From JAMZMI01 sp963848175 (GTDB taxonomy: Bacteria > Bacteroidota > Bacteroidia > Cytophagales > Cyclobacteriaceae): a DNA stretch of 64,000 nt. Below, in pieces: positions 8,805-17,789 of the stretch (positions are counted from its first letter, which is position 1; each line of letters opens with the position of its first letter). The notes beneath the pieces are model-generated. The model saw only the letters and a program-made list of their open reading frames with translations, made no database searches and was not told where the DNA came from. Location of the stretch: the NCBI GenBank assembly GCA_963848175.1, contig CAWKCO010000004.1, forward strand, positions 248,001 through 312,000, read 5' to 3'. A program made the translations under genes and the position numbers.

Positions 8805-9185
8805 TTAGGATTTTTTTGCAACAATATAAGAGTGCATTTCCTTGATAATATTGCTTCCGGCACTTTTGAAGAGATAGACATCACAAAAAGCATAGGTCTT
8901 ATCACCCATTTTCATCTCACCATTGAGAGCGGCTTCCGATCCGTGCGTAATGATGGAATGCACAGTAACTTCATCAGCTACATAATCTTTCATCATATGT
9001 ATTTCTTTTGAGAACTGTTCTTTTCCGACGATAGATTTGTCGCCGTAGATTTCCCATCGGATGTCATCACTCACATGATCGATAATGAAATTTGCATCGC
9101 CTGTAGCAAATGCTATATTAAAGTCTTTGAGCAACTCTTTCTTCGGGGAGTTTCCGCAATCGGGGGTTATATTTATTTTAGTCAT
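8805..9185 (-). CDS. NTF2-like (SnoaL-type) protein
   Basis: This protein of about 126 residues has the NTF2-fold pattern of a SnoaL-like domain: KKELLKDFNIAFATGDANFIIDHVSDDIRWEIYGD, then a conical-barrel sheet region ending FCDVYLFKSAGSNIIKEMHSYI. Such proteins are isomerases, binding proteins or orphan enzymes. I take the ATG at 9185 (MTKINITPDCG); another in-frame ATG is at 9206. It is flanked by VOC genes on the same strand. Confidence 0.82.
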   Translation of the reverse strand: MTKINITPDCGNSPKKELLKDFNIAFATGDANFIIDHVSDDIRWEIYGDKSIVGKEQFSKEIHMMKDYVADEVTVHSIITHGSEAALNGEMKMGDKTYAFCDVYLFKSAGSNIIKEMHSYIVAKKS

Positions 9186-9251
9186 TATGTTTTTGTTATG
9201 GTTCATGGGAAAGCCCGAAGCGGGTTTTTCTCAATGAAGTTCAATTATTGG

Positions 9252-9749
9252 TTACGCATTGTCATAAGCATCTTGCAGCGTTTGGATATCAAACTTTTTC
9301 ATTTGCATAAACGCTGCGACTACATTTTGAGATTTCGCGGCATTCTTCCCTGACATCAATTTGGATAAAATACTCGGTACGATCTGCCATGAAACTCCAA
9401 ATTTATCCTTCAGCCATCCGCATGAGCTTTCTTTACCTTCCTTGGTGAGTGCATCCCAATAGTGATCGATTTCTTCCTGCGTATCGCAATACACCACTAT
9501 GGAAGTAGCCTCGTTGAATGTAAAATGCGATCCACCATTCAATGCAAAGAAGCTCATTCCGTTTAGCTCAAAAGTCATGGTCATTACCGTTCCTTCGGGC
9601 ATTTTATGGAATTCAAAACCCTCTTTTCCATAGCGACTGACGCTTCCGATTTCAGAATTTTTGAAAATGGATGCGTACCAGTTTACCGCTTCTTCTGCTT
9701 CGTTGTTGTACCAAAGGCAAATGGCCATTTCTTGTTTTTTGTCTTCCAT
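9252..9749 (-). CDS. VOC family protein (3-demethylubiquinone methyltransferase-like domain)
   Basis: This 165-residue protein has AICLWYNNEAEEAVNWYASIFKNSEIG at the start, GMSFFALNGG in the middle and CGWLKDKFGVSWQIVP at the end, the signature of the PF06983-type VOC proteins that are often misnamed 3-demethylubiquinone-9 3-methyltransferase. It has no SAM-binding motif, so methyltransferase activity is not expected. It is the first gene of the minus-strand run and is divergent from the AraC/GlxA-type regulator. Confidence 0.9.
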   Translation of the reverse strand: MEDKKQEMAICLWYNNEAEEAVNWYASIFKNSEIGSVSRYGKEGFEFHKMPEGTVMTMTFELNGMSFFALNGGSHFTFNEATSIVVYCDTQEEIDHYWDALTKEGKESSCGWLKDKFGVSWQIVPSILSKLMSGKNAAKSQNVVAAFMQMKKFDIQTLQDAYDNA

Positions 9750-9766
9750 CAGATTTATTGTTTAGA

Positions 9767-9774
9767 CAAAATTA
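9767..9774 (-). promoter_or_regulatory. Candidate -7 box for the VOC/NTF2/DoxX run
   Basis: TAATTTTG on the minus strand matches TAnnTTTG, 17 bases upstream of the VOC ATG at 9749. No TTG is found at the -33 distance. Confidence 0.42.
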
Positions 9775-9822
9775 GATTTCATTTATGAGTATTAGGGGTT
9801 GTTAATACGACATTCTGACTGG

Positions 9823-9853
9823 TTGATTGCGACAGAGGGAAATGCTAAATTTG
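9823..9853 (+). promoter_or_regulatory. Complete Bacteroidota promoter for the GlxA-type regulator
   Basis: TTG at 9823-9825, a 20-base spacer, then TAAATTTG at 9846-9853. Both boxes and the spacing fit the Bacteroidota sigma consensus. Transcription would start near 9859, which places the earlier in-frame starts (9827, 9842) before or inside the promoter and supports the ATG at 9866. Confidence 0.68.
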
Positions 9854-9865
9854 TTTCAAAAAGGC

Positions 9866-10858
9866 ATGAAACATTTATCTATTCTTATTCCAAACGGCCA
9901 GTATAGCATCGTAAATATTGCCGGAGCTCTTCAGATTATAGAAGCGGCCAATGATATGTCGCAACAGGTAGCTGGTAAAAAACTTTTTGAGGTGGATTTG
10001 GTAGCATCACAAACCCCAGCGAAAGATGGAAAGGGTTTATTTTCTATAAATGCTTCAAAGACCATTCGTGAGGTGAGCAAGACAGATTTAATCATTGTGC
10101 CGGCCGTTCATTCAGGTGTGGAAAGAGTTTTAGGTGATAATCAGGAGATGATTCAGTGGATTCGGGAGCAATACAAGGGTGGGGCAGAGGTAGCCTCCTT
10201 TTGTATTGGGATTTATTTATTGGCCGAAGCGGGTATATTGGATGGACGGGTCTGCTCTACTCATTGGGCACATGTGGAAAATCTTCAAACCATGTTTCCT
10301 CTATTGGATGTGCGAGGCGAAAGTTTTATTACTGATGATTCGGGTATTTATACGAGCGGAGGTGCTTATGCCTTCACTAACCTGATTCTCTATTTGATTG
10401 AAAAATTTGGTGGTAGGGAATTGTCCGTTCAGCTGGCCAAAAACTTTATGATAGATCCAGACAAGGGTTCTCAGTCTACTTTTAGAATGTTCAATGGTCA
10501 AAAAGACCATAAGGATGACACTATTTTGAAAGTCCAGGAATATATCGAGGCGCATTTCGATGATAAGTTTACTGTGGACGAATTGGCCGATGATCACGCT
10601 ACTATCCGTAGGACGCTGGAGCGAAGATTCAAGAAAGCCACGGGTAATTCTATCAATGAATATGCCCAACGCGTGCGGGTAGAAGCAGCCAAAAAGCGAC
10701 TGGAGCAAGGGCGTAAGTCTGTTAGTGAGATTATGTTCGAAGTTGGGTACAATGATGGCAAGGCGTTTCGCGAAGTTTTTAAGCGTTATGCAGGTATCAG
10801 TCCGGTAGAATATCGCAATAAGTTTTCTCAGAATGCGATTGTTTCTACCAGAAGATGA
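9866..10858 (+). CDS. GlxA family transcriptional regulator (DJ-1/PfpI + AraC HTH)
   Basis: This 330-residue regulator has an N-terminal DJ-1/PfpI-like domain (MKHLSILIPNGQY; the nucleophile-elbow region reads EVASFCIGIYLLAEAG, with Cys) and a C-terminal AraC-type double helix-turn-helix of about 100 residues, ending in VGYNDGKAFREVFKRYAGISPVEYR. These proteins bind DNA and probably sense a small ligand. It is divergent from the small-enzyme run 9749-7132, which it may control. The leader predicted from the promoter is only about 7 bases. Confidence 0.92.
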   Translation: MKHLSILIPNGQYSIVNIAGALQIIEAANDMSQQVAGKKLFEVDLVASQTPAKDGKGLFSINASKTIREVSKTDLIIVPAVHSGVERVLGDNQEMIQWIREQYKGGAEVASFCIGIYLLAEAGILDGRVCSTHWAHVENLQTMFPLLDVRGESFITDDSGIYTSGGAYAFTNLILYLIEKFGGRELSVQLAKNFMIDPDKGSQSTFRMFNGQKDHKDDTILKVQEYIEAHFDDKFTVDELADDHATIRRTLERRFKKATGNSINEYAQRVRVEAAKKRLEQGRKSVSEIMFEVGYNDGKAFREVFKRYAGISPVEYRNKFSQNAIVSTRR

Positions 10859-10874
10859 AGTTTGTTGCAATTGT

Positions 10875-11258
10875 TTATGATGCTTCGATCCAGTCTTGAA
10901 CGATCTGGACTATTGCAGCTTCAGCGTTTTTGATATCTTCCAGCGATTTAAAGGTAGCAATGGCCCTGTCATTTTCTTTCCACATGAGCAAACCGGTTGG
11001 GTCGTTGATCAATCGATTTTCGGGTTGTAAAAGTTTTTTCGCCCCTCTGTGAAATATCAGTTGCAGTTTTTGAGGAGGGAGGATGCGCATCGTAATGCGG
11101 TCTTCTCCGTGGTGAGCGTAATTCGGCCCATTCCATTTTATGCTTTCTGTCAATTCATTCTCTGCACTTAAAATCAATTCTCGCAACGTCTCAATCTCCG
11201 AGCGTAAAGGGAGATTGAGATCATCGAGAAATTTCGTTACATCCTTCTTTTTATTCAT
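10875..11258 (-). CDS. DUF1801 domain-containing protein
   Basis: This 127-residue protein fits the DUF1801 (YdhG/YjhX-like) family: KFLDDLNLPLRSEIETLRELIL, then ESIKWNGPNYAHHGEDRITMRI and a C-terminal RAIATFKSLEDIKNAEAAIVQIVQDWI. The domain has a frataxin-like fold without a settled function. It converges with the GlxA-type gene (16 bases between stops) and lies 73 bases after DUF4256. Confidence 0.88.
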   Translation of the reverse strand: MNKKKDVTKFLDDLNLPLRSEIETLRELILSAENELTESIKWNGPNYAHHGEDRITMRILPPQKLQLIFHRGAKKLLQPENRLINDPTGLLMWKENDRAIATFKSLEDIKNAEAAIVQIVQDWIEAS

Positions 11259-11331
11259 GGTAAATTTTCCTAGAAAATCGGGTAATAGCGTATGAGGGTG
11301 CCAGATTCTATCAAGAAACTGGAACGCACGT

Positions 11332-11889
11332 TTAAACCCTCAGCACTCCTCGAAATCCTCTGGCGGCATAATAAGATTCCGCTCCGTTGTGGTAAATAAA
11401 TACTCTTCCGAAGCGGTAATCCCCGAAAATGGCACCACCAAGTTTTCGCACATCTGCTGGTGTTTTGAGCCAACTCGAGGTTTTGTTGTCAATCGCTCCC
11501 AGCTTTTGAAGCTCCTGATACTGCTGCTCATCCAAAATCTCTACACCCATGTCATTTGCCGCATCCATGGCGCTGCTTCGTGGTTTGTTGGCTTTGCGAG
11601 AATCTAACGCCTCACGATCGTAACATAGACTTCTTCTTTCCTTAGGACTTTCGGTACAGCAGTCAAAGAAAATGTATTCTTCTGCATTCTTGTCAAAACC
11701 AACTACATCAGGTTCACCTCCGCTGTTTTCCATTTCATTTAGCGACCAGAGTTTGTCAGGACTTATTTCCAGTTTGGCTTGCACCTTTGCCCAATCAAGT
11801 CCTTGGTGGCGGTTCATGTTTTTTTCAAAACGCGTTTTTAGGGTGCTTAGCAATTCTTCGCTTTGTGCTGATGATAGCTCTTTTTTCAT
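11332..11889 (-). CDS. DUF4256 domain-containing protein
   Basis: The 185 residues match DUF4256 from end to end: LSTLKTRFEKNMNRHQGLDW, LWSLNEMENSGGEPDVVG, FFDCCTESPKERRSLCYD, and the characteristic ending FIYHNGAESYYAARGFRG. No function is known for the family. It is probably co-transcribed with DUF1801. Confidence 0.9.
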   Translation of the reverse strand: MKKELSSAQSEELLSTLKTRFEKNMNRHQGLDWAKVQAKLEISPDKLWSLNEMENSGGEPDVVGFDKNAEEYIFFDCCTESPKERRSLCYDREALDSRKANKPRSSAMDAANDMGVEILDEQQYQELQKLGAIDNKTSSWLKTPADVRKLGGAIFGDYRFGRVFIYHNGAESYYAARGFRGVLRV

Positions 11890-11949
11890 TCAAGGGTGGG
11901 CTGTTTTATGATCTAAACTATAAAAGTAATTCCATCGAGAGACTTTTCT

Positions 11950-11990
11950 AAAAAAAAAATGCCTGACTGCAATAAAGCAATCAGGCATTT
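11950..11990 (-). terminator. Rho-independent terminator after lolA (minus strand)
   Basis: A 13-bp stem (AATGCCTGATTGC on the minus strand, one mismatch) with a TTTATT loop runs into a long T run on the minus strand. It lies 50 bases past the lolA-like stop codon and closes the ftsK-lolA transcript. Confidence 0.85.
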
Positions 11991-12039
11991 GTCCTTCATT
12001 TTGAGAATTTTTTCTTATTTCAAGAATTGCAGGTTTTCA

Positions 12040-12669
12040 TTATCTGAAATCAATCACCTCAATACCCGGATATTTGGCTGGGTTGAAAGTAAAGGTTGCA
12101 TCCTTTAGGTCTGGCTTGGTTTGAAAATTGGTGATGGTGTAGGTGTAGGTGTTTCCTGACTTTTCCATTACCGTGAAATCCTTTAGTTCGTCAGACTTGC
12201 TTATGGTCATTTTTATTTTGTGATAACTTTTGTTTTTGTCCGTAGGGTCTAATTCCACGTATTTGTTTCCTGCGTTATCAGTTTTCACCAAATTATACTT
12301 GAAACCATCCTTATACAGGTCATAGATGTTTCCCATGCTTATTTCCTGCTCTTCTGGCTCATAAGGAGATACGGTTACTTCTTTGATTTCTGGATTGTAG
12401 CTCCATACATTTACTCCATCATTATAAATTTCCTGTCCAGAAACTTTCAAGAGGTATTTTGCTCCTTTGATAGTGATTGTACCTGTAAACTCTTCGTCGA
12501 TACCGACCGTTTTGTTGGTCATCTTTTGAGAGAAATCAGCACTGTAGGCACTAAGTTTTTTGTAACGTGCGCTCATTGCATTGAGGGCATTGAGGGCATC
12601 TTGATCATATTGGGCATTGGCGCTAATCGCGAAAGTCAATGCAAATAAGACTGCTAGTATATTTTTCAT
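12040..12669 (-). CDS. lolA: LolA-like outer-membrane lipoprotein carrier protein
   Basis: This is a 209-residue periplasmic protein with a clear signal peptide (MKNILAVLFALTFAISANAQ). The mature part follows the LolA pattern: YKKLSAYSADFSQKM, FTGTITIKGAKYLLKVSGQEIYNDG, VWSYNPEIKEVTV, and a beta-rich C-terminus. LolA-like proteins shuttle lipoproteins from the inner to the outer membrane. It follows ftsK by 21 bases, the common order in Bacteroidota, and shares its promoter. Confidence 0.9.
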   Translation of the reverse strand: MKNILAVLFALTFAISANAQYDQDALNALNAMSARYKKLSAYSADFSQKMTNKTVGIDEEFTGTITIKGAKYLLKVSGQEIYNDGVNVWSYNPEIKEVTVSPYEPEEQEISMGNIYDLYKDGFKYNLVKTDNAGNKYVELDPTDKNKSYHKIKMTISKSDELKDFTVMEKSGNTYTYTITNFQTKPDLKDATFTFNPAKYPGIEVIDFR

Positions 12670-12690
12670 ATCTATAATTGGTTTAATACT

Positions 12691-15297
12691 TTATTTGCCT
12701 AGACTAGACAATAATTGTTCCAAAGCGTATTCATCCTGAATTAAAACATCTCTGGCCTTGCTTCCTTCGAATCCTCCAACGATTCCTGCGGCTTCAAGTT
12801 GGTCTATTAGTCGGCCAGCCCTGTTGTATCCTAGTTTCAATTTTCTTTGGATCAAGGAGGTGCTCCCTTGCTGGTGCAAAACAATCAATCTAGCGGCATC
12901 ATCAAACAGCGCATCGCGATCGGATAAGTCTACCGAGCCTATGCTGCTGCCTTCATCATCACCCACAAATTCTGGAAGCATATAAGCCGAGTCATATCCG
13001 CGCTGATCTCCGATGAATTCGCATATTCTGTCTACCTCAGGCGTATCTACGAAAGCACATTGCAAGCGGATAATCTCCGATCCCATCGACAAAAGCATAT
13101 CTCCCTGACCTATCAGCTGATCTGCTCCACCAGCATCAAGAATTGTTCTCGAGTCAATTTTAGAGGTCACTCTAAAAGAAAGACGTGCAGGGAAGTTGGC
13201 TTTGATAATACCCGTAATAACGTTGACTGAAGGCCGCTGTGTAGCCACAATTAAATGGATACCAATGGCTCGTGCCAATTGCGCAAGTCTGGCTATCGGT
13301 GTTTCCACTTCTTTGCCGGCCGTCATCATCAAATCTGCCAACTCATCTATGATAAGAACGATGTAAGGAAGAAACCTATGTCCTTTTTTAGGGTTAAGCC
13401 TACGATTTGTAAACTTCTTATTGTATTCTTTTAAATTTCTACATCCAGCATCTTTGAGTAGATCATAGCGCTGATCCATTTCTATACACAGTGAGTTGAG
13501 CGTATTTACTACTTTACCCGTATCGGTAATGATCGCCTCGTCGCTATCAGGAAGCTTTGCTAGGAAATGTCTTTCCAGTTTGTTGAAAAGCGTCAATTCC
13601 ACTTTCTTAGGATCGACCATCACAAATTTCAATTGTGAAGGATGTTTTTTGTAGATCAGTGAGGTGATGATCAGGTTAAGACCAACGGACTTCCCCTGAC
13701 CAGTAGCTCCAGCCATCAGCAAGTGAGGCATTTTCGCTAGATCGGTTACAAACACATCATTGGAGATGGTTTTTCCTAAGACGATAGGCAAGTCCATGGT
13801 CGATTTACCAAACTTTTCGGTGGTGATCACAGATTTTACATCCACCATTTCTTTATGCTTATTAGGCACTTCTATACCTATGGTTCCCTTACCGGGAATA
13901 GGTGCGATGATCCTAATTCCTAGTGCAGACAAGCTTAGCGCTATGTCGTCCTCAAGGTTTTTGATTTTGGATATTTTCACCCCAGCTTCAGGCACAATTT
14001 CGTAAAGCGTAACTGTTGGCCCGATGGTGGCTTTGATACTCGAAATACCAATCTTGAAATTGATAAGCGTCTCAAGAATTTTGTCCTTGTTTTGTTCAAG
14101 CTCATCTTTTGATACTTGAATGTCCTTTATTGGGTAGTCTATGAGCAGATCAGCACCTGGATATCGGTATTTTGGAAGATCAAGGGTGGGGTCATAGTTT
14201 TCCATTTGATCCACTCGCGCTTCGTTGTTCTCAGGCACGGTTACGTCCATTCCCAAGTCGTCAAAATCATTGTCGTCATCGTCATTTTGATTCTGAACCT
14301 TTGTCGTTTCTGGAATCTCAATCGACAACTCTAAATCTTCCATGGGCATGGCTTTGCGTGGTTTTGGCTTGTCTTCCACTTCCCAGCTTTCAGTGTTGTT
14401 TTGAACAGGCTCTGGCTTCTCTTTTGGCTTTTCCACTGGAGGCACTGGTGCGCGCTCTTCTTCCTCTACTTCTTTTTTCACTTGACTCAGGATAAAATCT
14501 AAGGATTGATCCTTTTCCTTCTCCGTCAAATCTTCTAGAACCAATGGCGGTTCTTCTTGCTTGGAGGTTTCTTCTTCGTTCACCAATGTGGCTGTTTCTC
14601 CTGTCTCTTCAAGCACCACAGATTCTTCTTGCTCCTCCAAGTTGAACTTTTGTTTCAGGTCTGCAACTACATCTTCTACCAGCGACAGTCGGGTGATGTT
14701 GAAGAAATACATGTTGTAAATCAAGAAAAGGAAGACTAGAAAAAGAACGGTTCCCCAACCCATGAGGCCATCTAGGAGAATGGCCATTTCATAGCCTACA
14801 CCTCCACAAATAAATCCCCAAATAGATATTTCGTCCGAAATAAGGATAAAATACCCTAGAAAGGTACTTGCCCACAATAGATAAAAGGCCGTAAATGAAA
14901 ATGATTTTGTCAGAGACAAAAGGCGCGTGCGCCAAACTATCCTGTGTCCTATTAGAAATACAAATGGAGGGATGAGCAGTGCAGCAATGCCGAACCACAA
15001 GAAGATGAAATAATGTGCCGTAATTGCTCCAAAAAGTCCAAACCAATTATCCACTTCGCGTCCTGATTCTTTGAAGTCGGCTTGTCCGAAGGACTCTACC
15101 ACGCTCTGATCCGCACGCCCAGTATTTAAATAGGAAATGAACGCAACACCTAAGAATATTGCACTTAAAATCAGAAATAGCCCAAATGCAAGCTGAAACT
15201 TGCGATCATTCATAAACGCAATATTCAACTTGAAGGAGCTCGACGCGCGTGGCTCTTTTTCCTTCTTGTTCTCTTTTCTATACGTGTTTTGTGCCAT
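12691..15297 (-). CDS. ftsK: DNA translocase FtsK
   Basis: FtsK pumps DNA through the closing septum and activates dimer resolution. The 868-residue protein has several membrane segments in the first ~215 residues, an acidic, Glu/Pro-rich linker (~225-385), an FtsK alpha/beta motor with Walker A GATGQGKSVG (near residue 530), Walker B VLIIDELADLMM, and a C-terminal gamma winged-helix domain (ARLIVLHQQGSTSLIQRKLK). It is transcribed with lolA from a consensus promoter that overlaps the end of pyrD. Confidence 0.97.
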   Translation of the reverse strand: MAQNTYRKENKKEKEPRASSSFKLNIAFMNDRKFQLAFGLFLILSAIFLGVAFISYLNTGRADQSVVESFGQADFKESGREVDNWFGLFGAITAHYFIFLWFGIAALLIPPFVFLIGHRIVWRTRLLSLTKSFSFTAFYLLWASTFLGYFILISDEISIWGFICGGVGYEMAILLDGLMGWGTVLFLVFLFLIYNMYFFNITRLSLVEDVVADLKQKFNLEEQEESVVLEETGETATLVNEEETSKQEEPPLVLEDLTEKEKDQSLDFILSQVKKEVEEEERAPVPPVEKPKEKPEPVQNNTESWEVEDKPKPRKAMPMEDLELSIEIPETTKVQNQNDDDDNDFDDLGMDVTVPENNEARVDQMENYDPTLDLPKYRYPGADLLIDYPIKDIQVSKDELEQNKDKILETLINFKIGISSIKATIGPTVTLYEIVPEAGVKISKIKNLEDDIALSLSALGIRIIAPIPGKGTIGIEVPNKHKEMVDVKSVITTEKFGKSTMDLPIVLGKTISNDVFVTDLAKMPHLLMAGATGQGKSVGLNLIITSLIYKKHPSQLKFVMVDPKKVELTLFNKLERHFLAKLPDSDEAIITDTGKVVNTLNSLCIEMDQRYDLLKDAGCRNLKEYNKKFTNRRLNPKKGHRFLPYIVLIIDELADLMMTAGKEVETPIARLAQLARAIGIHLIVATQRPSVNVITGIIKANFPARLSFRVTSKIDSRTILDAGGADQLIGQGDMLLSMGSEIIRLQCAFVDTPEVDRICEFIGDQRGYDSAYMLPEFVGDDEGSSIGSVDLSDRDALFDDAARLIVLHQQGSTSLIQRKLKLGYNRAGRLIDQLEAAGIVGGFEGSKARDVLIQDEYALEQLLSSLGK

Positions 15298-15313
15298 GTG
15301 AAGAATTAGTCAG

Positions 15314-15344
15314 CAAAAGTAATGGAGTTTTTAGCCTCAGCCAA
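15314..15344 (-). promoter_or_regulatory. Complete Bacteroidota promoter for ftsK-lolA
   Basis: On the minus strand: TTG at 15344-15342, a 20-base spacer, and TACTTTTG at 15321-15314, followed 16 bases later by the ftsK ATG. The -33 element lies within the last codons of pyrD. Confidence 0.68.
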
Positions 15345-16368
15345 GGTTAGCCAAAATTGCCTTATTGATCTCTGAAATGAGTGCGGGTCCTCTGTACACC
15401 AGACCCGTATAAATTTGTACCAAATCAGCACCGGCATTGATTTTGGCAAGTGCATCTTCGCCAGTCATGATACCTCCAACGGCAATGATCGGGATTTGTG
15501 TATTGCGTTCACGAATATATTTAATGATCTCAGTGGATTGATGGAAAACGGGTGCGCCGCTCAGCCCTCCATTGCCGATTTTTTCTAGCGAGGCTTCAGA
15601 CGTTTTTAAACCTGATCGATCAATGGTCGTGTTGGTAGCGATGATGCCATCTAGATTGATGTTCGCAGCAATTTCCAAAATATCATCCAGCTGTCCATTG
15701 TTTAAGTCTGGTGCAATTTTGAGGAGAATCGGTTTGGGCTGGGCTTTGCGGTTATTTGCTGCTTGCAAAGTTTTTAAAAGATTTTCGAGTGGCTCTTTTT
15801 CTTGCAGCTTACGCAAATCGGGAGTGTTGGGTGAGCTCACATTTACTACAAAATAATCCACTACCGGAAAGAGCTTTTCGAAGCACTTGATGTAGTCACT
15901 CTCTGCTTGTTCATTTGGGGTGACTTTATTCTTGCCTATGTTTCCACCTACAATCAATCCTTTTGGTCTGTTCAAAAGGTTTTTGTAGGCTTCCTCCATG
16001 CCATCGTTGTTGAAACCCATTCGGTTGATCAAGGCTTGATCTTGAGGCAGTCTAAAAAGGCGTGGCTCAGGATTGCCGGGCTGTGCGAGGGGAGTGACCG
16101 TGCCTACCTCGATAAAGCCAAACCCCATAGAAGCAAACTCAGGAATGAATTGCGCATTTTTATCGAATCCCGCAGCTAAACCCACGGGATTTTTGAAGGT
16201 TAGGCCGAAGAGCTTTTTTTCCAACCTTTTGTCCGAAACCAAAAACATGGAAGTGAAAATGTTTTTGAAAAAAGGAATCCTTTGAAGCGTTCTGAGGGTC
16301 TTGGTGGTGAAATGGTGCGCCTTTTCGGGCGACATGGTAAATAAAAACTGCTTGAGTAGGCTATACAT
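15337..16368 (-). CDS. pyrD: Dihydroorotate dehydrogenase (quinone), class 2
   Basis: This membrane-associated flavoenzyme oxidises dihydroorotate to orotate with quinone as acceptor. From the ATG at 16368 it has 343 residues, typical of class 2. The N-terminal amphipathic part (MYSLLKQFLFTMSPEKAHHFT) is the membrane-binding tunnel of this class. It also shows NPVGLAAGFDKN, VEVGTVTP-like FIEVGTVTPLAQPGNPEPRLFR, and NVSSPNTPDLR with the class 2 catalytic Ser. The frame runs 38 codons further upstream (to 16482) without family similarity. Confidence 0.95.
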   Translation of the reverse strand: MYSLLKQFLFTMSPEKAHHFTTKTLRTLQRIPFFKNIFTSMFLVSDKRLEKKLFGLTFKNPVGLAAGFDKNAQFIPEFASMGFGFIEVGTVTPLAQPGNPEPRLFRLPQDQALINRMGFNNDGMEEAYKNLLNRPKGLIVGGNIGKNKVTPNEQAESDYIKCFEKLFPVVDYFVVNVSSPNTPDLRKLQEKEPLENLLKTLQAANNRKAQPKPILLKIAPDLNNGQLDDILEIAANINLDGIIATNTTIDRSGLKTSEASLEKIGNGGLSGAPVFHQSTEIIKYIRERNTQIPIIAVGGIMTGEDALAKINAGADLVQIYTGLVYRGPALISEINKAILANLG

Positions 16369-16706
16369 TGAATGATTGGGTATGCTATTGATTTTGCCCT
16401 CAAAAATAGTGTGATCTGGTGGCTTATTGGCTATGGATGGAGGTTTTAGATGTCCACACTTTTTGGAAAGAGGGAGAGTCAAAGATATTTTGTTAAGTTT
16501 TGTTTTAGCCTGATTTAGGTGCGGATTTGATTGTTTTTTTGAAAAAATTGGAATTTGTGATAGACATTGTTCTAATGTTTCTTTGGCAGTATTGTTATTA
16601 GTATAACGGCTGTTTTAGCATAAATTTGAAATATTAGCGGATCGAAAATGCTCAGAAAATCTGGTGAAATATCACCAATTTCTGTTACTTCAACCTATCT
16701 TAAAAA
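16369..16706 (+). other. Gene-free stretch between pyrD and the ABM gene
   Basis: I see no further gene. Two exact -7 boxes are present: TATCTTTG on the minus strand at 16487-16480 (possible pyrD promoter) and TAAATTTG on the plus strand at 16621-16628 (possible promoter of the ABM gene). Neither has a well-placed TTG. Confidence 0.4.
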
Positions 16707-17036
16707 ATGAAGCAAATCAGTGTAATCAATTCCTTGGAAGTGCCCGAAGGCTATGAAGAGGAGGCGTTGCGAATCAGAGATATCTATATCGCGTACTTTA
16801 AGTCTAAGCTTGGCTTTGTTAGCTCCACTTTTTATAAGTCTATCAATGCTGAAAATAAATTCAATTTTGTGAATATCGTGGTTTGGGATTCTTATGAGTC
16901 CTTTCAAGCGGTGGTAAATAGCGGTTTTGACAATGAGGAAGGTTTTAATTCTGATCAAATGAAAGTTTTAGGAAAGGGCTTTCCACATCCTATTCGGGTT
17001 TCACCGGGTCAGTTTGAAATTATTAGAAATGACTGA
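16707..17036 (+). CDS. Antibiotic biosynthesis monooxygenase-like (dimeric alpha/beta barrel) protein
   Basis: This 109-residue protein has the single ferredoxin-like repeat of ABM-type proteins: ISVINSLEVPEGYEEEALRIRD, LGFVSSTFYKSI, FVNIVVWDSYESFQAVVNS. Members are dimeric heme- or quinone-related oxygenases or orphan barrels, and the substrate cannot be inferred. The gene is probably monocistronic. Confidence 0.75.
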   Translation: MKQISVINSLEVPEGYEEEALRIRDIYIAYFKSKLGFVSSTFYKSINAENKFNFVNIVVWDSYESFQAVVNSGFDNEEGFNSDQMKVLGKGFPHPIRVSPGQFEIIRND

Positions 17037-17081
17037 AAAATTCTTATTTTAAACAAAGCTGAGACGCCATAAATATCAATT

Positions 17082-17534
17082 TTGAAAGAGATAGCAACAT
17101 ATCTTCAGCAGCCATATCCGTTTTATTATCAAGGCAAAAAGCTGGGGCAGATGAGTTTGGTTATAGCACTTCTTGCTTTTGTTTTTAATTACCTCATCCG
17201 TCCTTTTGAGACAAACTATTCAGAATTACGTCTGCCATATTTTTGGGTAGCATTCATCCACTCGGTCAGCCCAATAGCAGTTTTGCTGCCAATGGCCTAT
17301 TTAAAAGCCCGACAACATGCTGTTGATAACTGGCAAGTCAAAAATGAGTTTAGATTCATTTTCTTTCTACTTCTTGTCATTGGTATAGTTCAGTTTCTTT
17401 TGAGGGATATTTTGTACGACAATCCATTAAATTGGTCGTGGAGCTATTTGATAGAGGAGGTAAATACCGAAGTAGCGAGAGGCGAAAAAATCGCTACTCC
17501 TTTCTCAATTAGGATCAAAAAGCGTACTACGTGA
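17082..17534 (+). pseudogene. Truncated LytTR-type membrane regulator (sensor part only)
   Basis: The 150 residues match the N-terminal membrane region of Bacteroidota LytTR regulators: YLQQPYPFYYQGKKLGQMS, FNYLIRPFETNYSELRLPYFWVAF-like segments, and FLLRDILYDNPLNWSWSYLIEE, where the family continues with NTF and more helices before the LytTR DNA-binding domain. Here the match ends at EEVNT and the frame stops 20 residues later, so the DNA-binding domain is missing. The start is a TTG, not an ATG. An inverted repeat begins right at the point of divergence and a transposase fragment follows, so an insertion or deletion probably destroyed the gene. Confidence 0.68.
17471..17498. repeat. 8-bp inverted repeat at the LytTR breakpoint
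   Basis: AGTAGCGA (17471-17478) and TCGCTACT (17491-17498) are perfect inverted copies around a 12-base purine-rich loop. They begin where similarity to the LytTR family ends, so they may mark an element end; this is inference. Confidence 0.45.
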
Positions 17535-17546
17535 GTAATTGTTCAA

Positions 17547-17789
17547 TCATACATAAATAAGCATTTTAGCTATCAGGGTAATGTTTTTACAAACCTCCCT
17601 TAAACTACCATTGCGAGTTAATTCAGCATAAAACAAACAGATAAAGTGGTCTTTGCTCTTCATTTGTTTGTAATATTTGACCGCCTGATTATCGTCAACT
17701 GCTTTCTTGAAAATATCTTCTGGAATTAAGGATAGAAGCTGAGCTATAATTGGCTGACCTGAAAGAAACTTTGCGTTAACTTTTTCCAT
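17547..17789 (-). pseudogene. IS4-type transposase fragment (DUF4372 N-terminal domain)
   Basis: The 80 residues carry the DUF4372 pattern found at the start of IS4-family transposases: FLSGQPIIAQLLSLIPEDIF, YYKQMKSKDHFICLFYAELTRNGSLREV. The DDE catalytic domain (about 300 residues) is absent; the frame ends at LIYV close to the truncated LytTR gene. This is an IS remnant, not an active element. The lost 3' part lies toward the LytTR gene. Confidence 0.72.

Noticed and set aside
10301..10870. Minus-strand frame inside the GlxA-type gene
   Set aside because: It is a shadow of a strongly supported regulator.
14116..14495. Frames opposite the ftsK linker
   Set aside because: The acidic, repetitive linker of FtsK leaves open frames on the other strand; they have no family features.
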